Position numbers and translations under genes: made by a program. A DNA stretch of 64,000 bases from Nipponacmea schrenckii (taxonomy: Eukaryota > Mollusca > Gastropoda > Lottiidae), in the NCBI GenBank assembly GCA_030562195.1, contig JAUJPP010000002.1, positions 2,542,001 to 2,606,000 on the forward strand, read 5' to 3'. Under the pieces are notes generated by a model. It saw only the letters and a list, made by a program, of their open reading frames with translations. It did no database searches and was not told the origin of the DNA. Positions 12,285 to 25,449 of the stretch are shown here, piece after piece (the first letter of the stretch is position 1; each line of letters opens with the position of its first letter).

Positions 12285-14625
12285 CGATATATAATAAGTT
12301 ATTTTGAAATAAAGAAAAATTAATATATAAAAAGGACCTATACAACATAATTTGTCATTATTTATTATCGGCTATTTTTGACTTCATTATTTAAATGCAT
12401 CATTGTGGCAATGATAAAACATGTTTTCATATCAATCCATAAAAGAACTGAGTATATTTCTTTCCTAAAAATGTTTAATTTAAACTGTTCAAACATGTGT
12501 TTAAATTGCTTTCAATGAAAATATATCAACTTAAACTCAATATAAACAACATACTTTCATGTGAAATGCAATCCTTGCCACCCACTGATTCCTCAATTTC
12601 AAACCTTAAGGTCTGTCCAATTCTCTCAATCCATACAGGGAAAAATCATAGTTTAAATTCCAAAACCTGTATTTCAGACTCTGCCCGAACAGAAAAGTAG
12701 GTCTTATAAATACTTTTTTTTCTGAAAATTTGAAGCAATTTGTTTGTTCTATCGGTATATGAATGTTTCCTTTTCATTAATCAAATTCTGCATTTCAATT
12801 ATTGAAAAACTGTTTCAGCAAAAATGTGAATTATATACGATATGGATATAAGGTTTACTTCTTGCATGTGCAATAAGTATGAATTGTTTTGGTACCAAAA
12901 TCAGTACTACTGGTGTGTTTGTCAATAGCAAATTTTATTCCTAAGGCTCATTATTTGACATTTTCAGTCTGTAAATATACTTTAAGTAGGAACTAATTTT
13001 TTTAGCACTGAACCTCTACACACACCAATCTGGTTTGAAGCCAATAATAAGCAGTTTTCTCTGCAATCATTCCAAACTTATAATTTTGTCACAATCAAAT
13101 CTGATCATGCTGAACTTAACAATAAAAAAAAACCTTCCATGTTTAAACATTTACCTTCTCACTTTTCAATTTATGATTGGAAATGGAGTGTAAAGTTAGT
13201 AGATTATATCATGTCAAAAACTCGCCTTTATTTCACTCATTTCTTACGCCAAAATCAAAACAAACAAAACATAAGATAAATAAACACACAAGTCGTAATT
13301 TCATCTAGGATATTTACATGTAAATCTAAGAGAATGCGATTTGATCACGCTCCTGGTCTACGCGAATCGTATTATCACATCTACAAATCTCAAATAAAAA
13401 ACTAGACTATCTCTTATCTCTGCAGTCACACATTTATGGCCAATTGCCAATCATGATATCAAATCATATCAAAATATCAGTATCATAATCAAGGGCTTGA
13501 CGTTGTGAAGATGAGAACTTTTACAAGTTTTTACGTAAATATTGAAGAATGTATGTCATACATGTACAAGGCTAAAGAACATATATCTGCAGCATATAAT
13601 ATCTCAAATTCGATTTTGTGAAATTCAAGTATTATTCGGAAAGTACCAAACAGGTTTCCTAGGGAAGATGACTTGAATAAACTCAGTTATTGTTGAAAAT
13701 ACAAAACACAAAATTGTTTAACCAATGTAGTTGTCTTAATATTGACTGTAATACTTCCATAACACCGACCCAGGTCACTTATCAGAAGTAAAATCTGATG
13801 TCCAGTTCTATTAAAGCTACTATTAAGACAACTGTTATATATAATTTCTTTATGAATACCAATATAACATTACAAATTTGTTTAATGATCTGTAAAACTT
13901 TTTCTGTTTATAGTATCGGTACATAATAATAAGTGGGTAAGAAGTAGGCCTACTAAGATTTAAATTATATTTTTCTTTGACAATTCTATACACATCATAA
14001 GCCTAACCTTTAGTATGGTGTAACTGTATAGATGAGACAATACATAATATGTCTACATTCTGTTAAAAATCAGGATGTGTAAAATTATTTTCTATTTCAA
14101 CATTGTAAAGTCTAAAATCAAGATTTGGATGGAAAAAATAAATTACACTTTTTACTCAATTTTCAGTCCACTTACTTCATAAAAAGAAATGGTATCCCTG
14201 ATGTTCATGAATGAGTTTAGAAAAAGATATTTGATATAAAGGTCATCAGAAGATAATACAGTCGTCCAGGCAGAAGTGGAAATTGGAGATCTAATGGCCA
14301 CTAATATCTATTTAATAAGACAAGACTGTTATTGAAGCAGTCAAGTAAATATGCCCAGATTTGAAATAAATTTGATCCTAACCAGCTGACAATGCTGTTT
14401 ATGGCTAACAAAATAAAGTTTAGAGATATCCATATAATATTTTTGTAATCTTTGCCGTTAAATATTCACCATTAAATACTTCCAGGTGATCTATTAAAGG
14501 GAAACGTTAATATAAATTCTTTTCTATAGTACAGGGGTAATCACAACCTTATTCTTTATATAACCACCTCCAGGAGGATCCTTGTTGGATTTTTCCTGCA
14601 ATCTAAGAATATATTTACCACCCTA
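12285..14625. other. non-coding stretch
   Basis: Nothing coding is visible. It contains one of four perfect GTAGGCCTAC palindromes (13944-13953). Confidence 0.4.
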
Positions 14626-14637
14626 CCCCCCCCCCCC
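14626..14637. repeat. poly-C run, 12 bases
   Basis: Twelve consecutive C follow ACCACCCTA. It is a simple homopolymer tract with no adjoining signal. Confidence 0.85.
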
Positions 14638-14725
14638 AATTCATTTAATTTCAAAATTACTCCCAGCCCTGCTATTCATAAGTTCTTCTGAAATTCAACA
14701 AAAAATACCATGAAAATTTAGACTG

Positions 14726-14893
14726 GTGTCATGTTATAAGGCCAAGGTAGTGTCATGTTATAAGGCCAAAGTGGTGTCATGTTAAAAGGCCAAGATAGTG
14801 TCATGTTATAAGGCCAAGGTGGTGTCATGTTATAAGGCCAAGTAGTGTCATGTTATGAGGCCAGGTAGTGTCATGTTATAAGGCCAAGGTAGT
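14726..14893. repeat. minisatellite, about 24-bp unit, 7 copies
   Basis: Seven head-to-tail copies of a 24-bp unit built from GTGTCATGTTATAAGGCCAA plus a short variable joint (GGTA, AGTG, GATA, GGTG). The first four are exactly 24 bp apart (14726, 14750, 14774, 14798). The fifth to seventh have lost one or two bases at the joint. One copy has TTAAAAGG and one TTATGAGG in place of TTATAAGG. Confidence 0.95.
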
Positions 14894-15266
14894 AGGAACA
14901 AACAATGAAATGTGTACTTCTGTCTGGATGTGGCAACAAAATAAACTTTAATCTGTCCTTGGTTGAATTGCAGTTGAATTCTGAAAAGGGCTATAAATAG
15001 CTAAAATTGAGCTCTATCATCTGGATAAACAAATATTTAGACGATTTCATCCCTTTAGCCATTATCCCTCCTTGTCTGTATTCAACCTTCCCATCACATC
15101 ATTCCTTACAGAAATGGAAGACAAAGTCACTCCACCCAGCAATAAAAATATCTTTCTACATGTGTCACTAGTGTAGGAAATACTTGTTTAATGGAAAAAG
15201 ATGTTCAAAAAACAATTGAAGAAGGCAAAAAAATCTGATATTTCTTGACCTCTGCCTCCTACAAAT

Positions 15267-15355
15267 GGTGTTCATTTACAAACTGACAAAATTAATCGTG
15301 TTCATTTACAAACTGACAAAATTAATGGTGTTCATTTACAAACTGACAAAATTTT
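15267..15355. repeat. tandem repeat, 30-bp unit, 3 copies
   Basis: Three copies of a 30-bp unit containing TTCATTTACAAACTGACAAA, which begins at 15271, 15301 and 15331. The copies are nearly identical; the joint is AATCGTG once and AATGGTG once. The high identity suggests a recent expansion. Confidence 0.95.
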
Positions 15356-17640
15356 CAAGTTCATTTATTCAGGATCGCTTTACTGTTTAAAACAATGATA
15401 CTGCAATGGCAAGAAAGTTGAAATAAATGTATAAATGCAATTTCCTTGTTAGTGATTCTGGACACTGAAATATATCTTAACATTGAGATTGTATTTTTTC
15501 TGTGCTCTTTGCCCCTCTTAACTATTCTGTTTATTTGGTGCCTCCACCAAGAAACACTATTGAAAAAGTTTTGGGTCATTTGGATAAACCAAGCACTGTT
15601 ATGACCATAATAAAGCTGTTGATGATTGGAAATATATAGATAGTGTTTTGGCAGAATAATTGTATCCTTGCACTTTGTGTGATGTTATCATTCTAAACTA
15701 CCATGTGTGACATAAAGCTCTGATTTACTTATTAATATAGCAAATTTCAAATAGTCTGAATACTACATGGCCACGTAAATTTTCCCCGTTTTACAGTGTT
15801 TGTTGTTGGTGATGTACATAATTATAATAATATGAGTCATCCAGAGCTCATTTTCTTCATTCAACCTGAATCTAAATGAACACAATTTTAAATTAAAGTA
15901 TATGTACATCATCACTTGTCAAAAAATGAAATGTACTTTACCATAGACCAATTAATTTGATTTCAAATTTAAGGACACAAAATGTGTAAAAACGGCAGCA
16001 AACAATTTATGTAGTAAATGCATTAGTTTCCGCTCGACTACCCAAATAACTGATATGTACCTCACAAGGAATATTTTTGCATCTGACGGTTTAGGCAAGT
16101 TTTAAATGCAATAAATGTGAAAAATTTATCATCTCAAGTCATTTTTATCCTAAATCATTCTAAATTTAACATCTATTGTCTTCATTTAGAAATTTACAAA
16201 AGACAGAAATTTGAAAATTGTTTTATGTAATCTACAGCAAGAATTTACCTTGAGAAAAATAAAATAAAAAAGTGGATTTAAATCACATAATTTTCAAATA
16301 CAATTTAGAAATACTTTTTGCAGAATATGATGTTGGTTTCTTTTTTTTTTCTTTTTTTGGACAAGATCTAAAATTCTCTGAATTGAAAAAAAATAGTCGA
16401 AAATTCTGAGTAGTAGTTCTTCTTATATAGCTAGGCCAGGAATTTCAGATTTCAGGTCAGAAAACGAATAAATATACTTTTCAAGCCAAAGTGTAAAATC
16501 ACTGTGATGAAATGAAAAGACGTCATTAATTTTACTGGTGAAGTAAGCGATGTTGAGGATTAAATGGTAATGGTACAGAAACTCTCAGGCAGGCTGCAGA
16601 ATTTAAGTCATTTGCTTGGTCAAACAAATTGTGGTAATGGATAGTAAGTCATCAAACCTAATTATTCGAGTCCAACCTGCTTTAAACTGTAAACTGCTTT
16701 AAATTACAGATAGCAGAAGACGATTGACAACACAAAACATCATTCAAATCTCTCCAACTAATTTGTAATCATATCATTTGCTAAATCTTTTTTTTTTCCT
16801 ACCATATACATCCTATGTTCCTTTTTGATGTTATTTTTTAACCAAAAAAAGACCATACAGATATAGGCGTGCACATCACTGTTTTTAAAATGACTCATTT
16901 TCAACCTAGATGAAATCACAAAATAAATTGAATTTCAAAATTTAGGGAGCAGGTGTCAAAAACACAGGTAGTCTGAAAAATTGTAATTTTATCTTTTCCC
17001 CTGAATTTAATATTATATGAATCACCCCATTACCAAATGTTAGGTTGAAAATAGGTCAAGGATATAGGTGTCTTTAAAATACACTTAGCATGAAGAAGAT
17101 AATGTTTAATGGATGAAAACAGATAACTCAGCATTTGTATACGAAATTCTTAATGCAAATGAAAATAATGAGCTCAAATGTCATATTTTCTGCTCATACA
17201 AGTAGTTATTCCCATGTTTGCTATATAAGCAGATAAAACTTTTTTTTAACTATATAACTTTACAGAATGCAAATTGAATATTTTGTTTGTCTTCAATTAA
17301 ATGAAATTGTCTAATATAGCAATAACAGTTTCTCAGTAAATACTATCATTTTCCCAATGTCACACACATTCAATACAAAGGTGGTGTTAGCAGATTTCAT
17401 TCTTTCATTTTCACAGCCAGTATTAGATGAAGTTATTAATGCAATAAAATTTATCTGGACTTAAACTCGTGATTATGTCCTTTGAAACTTTAACCCACCC
17501 AAACCTATTCCTAGCTTACCTCTAGGTGTTATTTTCATTAATCATGACAAATGAAGACCAGTTAATTTCTAGAAATGATTGAGTTTCACATGTTTTCTGT
17601 CAAATATAGTAATAAAAAAATGCTCAAGTTTGTTATTTGT
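15356..17640. other. non-coding stretch
   Basis: No exon or repeat is recognised. Pyrimidine tracts such as the one at about 16341-16360 are the only simple-sequence features. Confidence 0.4.
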
Positions 17641-17790
17641 TATTATTGTGTATTTTGGCTCTTTTTTTTTCTTTTTTGTTTCTCCAATGTATTGCCCCAT
17701 GGGCTGAATATGAAACAGGACTATGTCCTTGTGTATTGGGCCTAATTCTAACCCATGTAAAATAAAGAGTTTATTGTTATTATTATGATC
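17641..17790 (+). mobile_element. possible 3' end of a non-LTR retrotransposon
   Basis: A T-rich stretch leads into CCCCATGGGCTGAATATG, GTATTGGGCCTAATTC and then AATAAAGAGTTTATTGTTAT followed by TATTATT. An AATAAAG signal running directly into an ATT-type tail is usual for 3' ends of CR1/L2/RTE-like elements in marine invertebrates. No reverse transcriptase sequence lies upstream, so at most this is a 5'-truncated remnant. The match is to a general pattern, not to a known family. Confidence 0.25.
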
Positions 17791-20700
17791 TCTATACAAC
17801 AAGCTAATGTTCATATTAAAACTTGCAGTAAAACAGAATACAAAGCAAATTTTGGGGAAATTTTAAGGAAATATTTATTATAAATATTGTCTTCAATCCT
17901 TTGAAGGTAGATTTAGGTGTACATTTAACTAATTATTTGTTTGTAAATTGAAATTTCAAGCTTAGATATAAGACTGTCTTAACTTAAATGAGTTTGCGTT
18001 GATTAAAACATAATCACGAGCCAAACAACCAACTAGTTTGAAGCTAAGTATACAGTGTATATATATATGAAATATTTCTTGCAATAAAATTATTTCAGCA
18101 ATAAAATTTTACATGTATTTGATTTCATATTGATTTAAATATGATCAAAAGAATTTGCAATAAATCCTGATCTTTTTAATTAACTTTCATTTATGCTATA
18201 GAAACAGGATGGGTTTTTGGTCACAACAGTAATTTTGACTACCAAAAATTAAACATATTCAAAAATCTTGACAATTTTCAACACACTAAAAAAAAGATAC
18301 GTTTAGAACTAAAACCAAACTCGCTACAAGTTTACGTAGATCCTTTCTCAGCCAATAGGAAAATATTTAGTGGAGGGAGGTAAACGATGAAATGCTAGAG
18401 AAATTGTTGACAAACACGCCACCAATGTAGACTGTTCATATTAAGATAGAAGGCAAGAAAACACTGACTGACACCATGCACTTAATTATTTACCAAACAC
18501 ATTGAAATACAATGGACGTCTTTATGATGGCATCATGCAAGCAAATAGGCTTTGTATCACTATTGTAGCTGTATCAGTACGCTGGGCGAATCACAGATCA
18601 ATACCTAAATCAACAGAAACCAATGTTAAGGATTTAGATGTTTATTTCTACGTCTGTTGTGGACAAAAAAACTTGAGCCCTGCATTTCTTCACCCCTTCC
18701 ATCTTGATCAATAGTATCCAATAGAATTTGAGTTATTCTTTAGCGCCTAATTCTTTTTCAAAATATTTCCTTAATGTTACTTGCCGAAACAATTTGGATC
18801 ATGTCTCTGAGATTTAGAGTTAATTTACTTTGGTATTAAAATCAACCAATGCCATTCTTGACATATATCTCCTTTTTAAAAATAGACTATATTGCCCATA
18901 TGCTCTTGTGATTTACTACTTCAAAGAAGTGTACCTTTTATGAGTTCTAAATCATGCCTGAGATTGGTAGTGGACACCATGATGCTTTAACTTTTAATCC
19001 CTCTTACACTGTCAGAAAAACGGTTGCCAAATCTCTCTTGCAAATGCTATAACCTATTTAGATATTCTTTTTTCAAAAGCCAATGAAAATTTTTGAAGGC
19101 ACTGACAGAAGGAGTATTTCTTATACAAATGACAAAGACTTTGCCAATATCATCTTTTCACCTTTTATCTCTGGAGTCTATGTCCCAACCCTGTACCCAA
19201 TTAAATATCAGATTTCTCATAAAAGTCACATTTAGTTAGCTGGTTTCTCCAGCAAGGTGGGGACATTTCTTTGCCTTTTTATGACATTTGATGCCATTTC
19301 GCAGAGAGTTTTGTTGACTTGTCAAACATCCCCTTTTAATATCTAATATCCTTCAATAACTATGTTATTTTTTAAAAATGCTTCAGTGCTAAAGCTATGA
19401 AAAAAAATTGACAGGAGCCAAAAAAAGAAAAATTAAACAGAAAATAAAAAAAAACACGAGTTAAGATGAAAAAGATTTGATAAGGTTGGATCAAAATCTA
19501 GACCAGAAAACTTGTGGTCTGAGACATTAAACATGTAGAAACTAGAGTATCACTATTAAATCAATACAAACAGTTTGATAATGAAAGAGACCATTGTTAC
19601 AATATCAAAACATTTTATTTGTTAATTCAATGAAGGTCAGAGTTTTTACAGGTCAAATTCAAATCAATATCAACATCACAGGATTATGTCATTCAGACTG
19701 TTGTTTAACTGTAACAAGTGGACAGAGAAGTGCAGGTACCCCTAGGCAACAGTTGAGACCCATTGGAAAAAAATTAAAACTACTTTTTTCAACTTTTCTT
19801 TTAGAGTAAAATTGAGGCAAGGAATTTTCTCATAAAATTTCGTATGCAAAACTTGTCAAATTATATTGTAAATTTAGAAAATTAAATTTTTGACTAATAA
19901 ATATCTCTGCATAATTGATACACATCTTAGCTCAGGGCAAATATCTAAATTGACCTGACCTGAAATCATAAGGTTCAAACTAATTTAACCCTGGAGGCCC
20001 TATCTAGAGCAATTCATCTTCTTGCCTCACTAACCCCATTCAAATACATGTAACAAATAATTATCCTATTAAAATGTCTTTACATCAATGAGTTTAAAGG
20101 CGGGGCTGTATAAGGGTTAACATCTGGGAAGACAATTGGAATTAACCCTTAATATTAAGCCTTCACCAATTGACGACTTTTTCGCCATTGTTCATTGAAG
20201 TGGTATTTTGTTTATATGACACCAATTTTCTAGCGTCTTCGGTAATTTTCTAATAATATTTTGTATTATTATCACGTAAAAATTGCACCAAAATTCACAT
20301 GTCAGGGAAGATTTGACAATTTTCATACAAATACAGTACCAATTTTTATCAAATTGTGGGTTTACAAGCACTTCAAATACATTGATAAATTAACGTGTCA
20401 AAAAACAACAATTTTGGGCATTTTTACCACCTAGAAGGCAAATATTCAAAAAAAGTTACACTATGGGTCTTAAAAGAATTCTTCCAAGCTGAATTTACTA
20501 AAGATATGCACCAATGGTATTCAGAACATAATTCAAAATATAGAAACAGAATTGCAGGTGTGAGGTCATTATCTTCTAAAAACCATTTTACAAATCTTGT
20601 TACCTTTTCAATAGGTTTCACAGAATAACACATAATTTTTATATGATAATCATAAGTTATTATCCACCTATCAAAAGATTTGAAATGGGATTTTCCATCC

Positions 20701-23700
20701 GATTAACTATCTGTATTCACTTGTAGCAATTTTTTTTTTACCTCAATATCACAAAATTAAAAAATCTTGGGCAAATCTCATGTAAACCCCCACACCTGTG
20801 AAAACAAACTCCTGCAAAATTACAATCCAGGTTAAAAAGGTTAGAAATAATTGGACCCTATCTCAGTTTTGCAACATTACTGTCAACTTTTTGTTCGAAA
20901 TCAAATACTGCTTAATAAATATGAATGAAATTATCTGCAAATCAACAAACAATCACATATGCGACTCATGTCTGTGCATTTTGAGAAATTGAAAGTACAC
21001 CCAGGTTCATCTGCAGTGCAAAAGTATTATTGATAAAGTTCGATTTTATTTAACAATATTTTTTATTGATGTAATCAGTCGAAATATGTTTCATTTTTTC
21101 CCATTATTTTTATTTTTATTTGAAGTTTGCATAATAGCAAAAAATTGTCTATGTTATTAATTTGATTTACATATAAATTCATAAGAAATTAAACTTATTT
21201 TCTTAACTTTTTCAGTTTCGCAGAAAATAACCTGTCACCTGCCAAGTCAAATCGCAAAAAAGGTAGATGACATAACATCTCCACCCAAAATACAGCCTAT
21301 CTTCAAAGGGTCACTTAAAATTCAATTTTGATTGATCAAATGTCAGGTGCTTTCAAAAATTTCAACTTTTGAAATGTCAGTTTTATATTTGAGATGATTA
21401 GAATGATTGACAGATATTGACCAGACGTGTGTTAATAAAGAGCAGACACAGGTGTGAAGATGATTTATCTTGTGGGACAGATCTCTCGAAATAATTTTTT
21501 TTTTTTGGTGAATTCTGACCTACAATTGCATTCCAATGCATTTATTTTTTAGGGAGGTTTTCAATTTATTTATTGAAATAAATGAAAAACTCTACGAGCA
21601 TTGTTCAAATAGACCAAAAGATCTTGCAAACAATAAAAATGGCAGAAAATTCACATATATATTCCCTTTTTAGCTTCTGTCACATCTAATCTGCAACAAA
21701 AGCATTCAAATCTGCAGATTTTTTTTCTAAAAAACTGGCCAAAATATTCCCATGATCACAATTCATATATTTTCAATGACATCTTAATAATTTGACAAGC
21801 CAAATCTATCCTTATATTGTTCTCAAACGACAGGAAACCTAACAATAGACGTCGTGCAAAATCTCTTTTTTATTAAATGCAAGAGAGTGGGCTGAAAAGA
21901 CTATGTCCTCTAAGCATTTTAAGTCTGCAACTATTGTGTGTCATAATCTAACTCTGTGTAATTTTCTTTTCACTGAAAATAATGTTGGTTGTCTTGGCGT
22001 GCAAATTAAACAAATAAACAGCCAATAGAATGTGCATGCTTCATTAAATACTTTGAATGATTAAACTAACTTTGCGAACAAGCCTGCTGTTTTTAACTCC
22101 ATGACTGCACTTAAGGCTGTGTATAGGAATGCCTTTTACGAAAAATTACCGCAATTTTTGATGTCAGTCTTTTGTCCCAACTAATATGACAATAATAATG
22201 ACTAATGATATCCTTAAATGAGATTTTTAATGTTCAATCATTTCTTTTTGATTCGACAAATTCTAACAAATGACAAGAGCTTTATGAAAATCATAATTTC
22301 TTGGCCTTTCATGTGTCACAGCCAAATAAAATTTCTCATAACTAGAGATCATAATAGAGCTTTGTTTAGATTGGCAATAATAATGATAAACAATAAATAT
22401 TAATTGGTCATTATAGAAATTATGTGTTTAACTCACCAATAAGGACTCGTAAGACTTCTGACCAATTATTCTGAAAGTTAAAAACAAATTTAAATAAAAG
22501 TGGTCTTAACATTTTCTGTAAATGAAGATTCAATTAGGAATTTATTTAATATAGAGAAATATTCATATCTTTTTAAAGTATTATATTTGATTCTTTTACA
22601 ATTTGACAAAATGTAGACTTACTACTCCCACAGTGCAGATAATTACAGAATAATGCCTATAAATTTTATACTACATCTGAATCATCAGAACAATTCTTAA
22701 AATAGGTATGAGAAAAAAAAATAATGATTAATATACAAGAATGCATAACAATGTGCCCTCCTAGATATCACTGGAAATTTTATATTTCAGCTTACTGTGC
22801 TGAATTTGGGTAAGGACAGATACAGAAATTGAATGTGTGTAAAAGTATAATCAAGCGATGTAGGAGAAATAGGTGTGAATCATTTCGTGATATTTTCATT
22901 TAAATCTTATCAATAGATTGACAATATGTCTTCCTAGGCCAGACAGAGACTGGTGAAACCATCTGAATGGCGCTTCAATTGTTTACATTGATTATCATTG
23001 CCGAAGATATGAAACTGAGGGAAGGTAGTCTTAAAGTGTCGAAGTGCACAGAAAATGTAAACACCATGTAATTTATAGCTCTAAAATAACACCAATATCT
23101 TTGATAAGACTAGAGTTATCTGCCCTTTTGATATTTTTTGTCAGACGTGGTACAAGATATGCATGGTTACAATTAGTCAATGAATGGTTTGTAATCTATG
23201 ATATAATGTGTGTTTTTTGACTGTAAAATGGTCGCCATTGAAAACTCAATTACTTTTTATTTGTTTATAAATGTCTTTATGTTATTATGTTAACTTTCAT
23301 TAAAATATATATATCATGACATATGATAAGTTTTAAGAATGAATTCCCATCACATTTCTCTTAAGAAATAGATTCCTTTTGAGTGTCTCTGTCAAAACTA
23401 TCGTAAGAACAAGTGCAAGATTGCTTGTACTATATATGTTTCATTTATACCCAGACATACATGAATGTCTGTGAAGCATACAGAGATGTAAACCTTCATT
23501 CCATTTAAAAATACAAAACCAACTCATTATTATTTTTTCACATAATGTGATTACTTAAGAGTAACAAGCTTATGACCATGCAGTACAAGGCTAAGCTTCA
23601 AACTTAAAGGATTGAGGGCTAAAGTAGTTGGCCTTATACCATGACCCAATCAAATACCTCTAAAGTCCTTGTGTTGTAGTCTCAGATATTGACAAGTCTT

Positions 23701-25449
23701 TGTGGAATGTCTAAGACAAAGGAAAAACAAATACATGTTTAATTGTTCAAGCAAACTCCCTAACAGTTTATACAAGCACTGTCAAAACTTAAATAGAAAA
23801 CACGGCCACATTTTGTTGACTTTGAAGGTGGGAAATCAATCGCGCTTAAATATTTCAAATGATAGACGCGCATGGTTTTAAAACAGCATTTAAACAAGGT
23901 TAAGTTCTTGTTAGAATATCTAACGTCTTAAGACACTTAATTTAGCAACATTTAAATTTAAGAATAAATACACATTTGAATTTGAGAGTAAGAAAATTAA
24001 CGTCTGTTACATATTTATAATCTCTAATCTGATTTTAAGTTTTTTATGTACCTATTTATGTACTACTCAAAATCCCTATTCAAGCCATTCATAAATTTTT
24101 TTTTTTTATGAATGAAATCGTCTAATCCCAACACAATGATTCATGTTCACTCATGTATTGTACGGTTTTCTTACAGAAAAGACTATGAATTCAATTTTTT
24201 TTCAATTTGCATCTTACAACTTACATAAGGGCATATCCTATTTCTGATTCATTTAAATTTTAAGGTAAAACCTGTTTTGCTAAATGCGGTGTGTCTGTTA
24301 ATAATGGAAAGGGGCTGCAACTTGAGCTCTATTTCCCTGGTTACCTGCCCTCGACCACATAAATATCGTAAATATAATGCCACAATGTCAATAATAGATG
24401 AAACAGTTACCCACTTTTCAGAGTACACATAGAGTCATTAAAGATGGCTTTCCATTTCTTTCTAACGTAAAATGTTTTGGGTATTTATTGAGAGGGCTAA
24501 CCTTTTTTCTTGAATAATTACATAATATTTCTCTGTTGAATGCAAGAAACATTTTTGTTGAGAGCTACAGTCAGCCCCCTGCCTTTTCCAATGCAGATAA
24601 CATTATAACAAAAAATCTTGTAGCTTGTAATTTTTTGCATTAAAAACTAGACCTCTGGCCTCTGCCTTATCATAGTTAAATTGAAAAGCTACTGTGAATC
24701 TGTGAAATTCATTATCCAGATATCTTTAACCATAAAAAATTATCTGTTTAATTGTTTGAGCACTAAATCTTATTGTCACCCCTTTGGGTTCACTATAATG
24801 GAAGTTTTTGGAGAAAGTGGAAATCCAAGTTTAAATGTGTTGAAGCGAATAAGGTCACAATATATAGTCACTTGTGGAAAACTTTTTAGAAGCCAACTGT
24901 GTTTACTATCATTATTATATCTTAAAGGGTAGTAGTTATTAACTTTCATATGATATTATATACAAAATATGGTCATCTTCAACTTGTTGGTACTGTACTC
25001 TATTTGATTTGACTTCAGTACTCACCATATGGCCGTCAAAGTCTGGGAATTTGACAAAGTAACGGAAGTTTTCAAGTGTCAATGATCTAAACAAAAATGA
25101 TTTTTTATAAAACAATATAAACAGTCAAACTAGTTCACAAGTTGCATGAAAGTTCAATTTTTACACATTCTATATTAATGCATATGATATTAAACCAAGA
25201 AAATTCAAAGTAATTTTCAATGATTCACTTTACTAGTTAATAGAACTTACAATGAGAACAAGTTAGGTTCAACGTTATAAATTTCATGTATCCAACTTTT
25301 CTACCAAATTTTGTTTTTTTGACAAAAAAACATCTATCGTACTGACCATATATTTTTGGGAGAGTACGGACACATGATATGACTTTATTTTGAAACCACA
25401 TTTGAACCATAGAAAACAGACAAAATGGAGGGAAATTTTGTGAAGTTCA
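17791..25449. other. long non-coding stretch
   Basis: Over 7.6 kb no frame exceeds 83 codons. A (TA)n run lies at about 18058-18068. At 20395-20633 frames are open on both strands at once (77 and 69 codons), but neither is flanked by usable splice sites. AAGGGTTAA at about 20115 and TTAACCCTT at about 20145 form a small inverted pair. Confidence 0.4.

Noticed and set aside
14726..15355. CRISPR-like array, because of regularly spaced repeats.
   Set aside because: The repeats are directly contiguous without unique spacers, and the DNA is eukaryotic in character; these are minisatellites.
20395..20633. Overlapping open frames on both strands (77 and 69 codons).
   Set aside because: No usable splice sites at either end, no recognisable motif, and composition equal to background; overlapping frames of this size are expected occasionally by chance.
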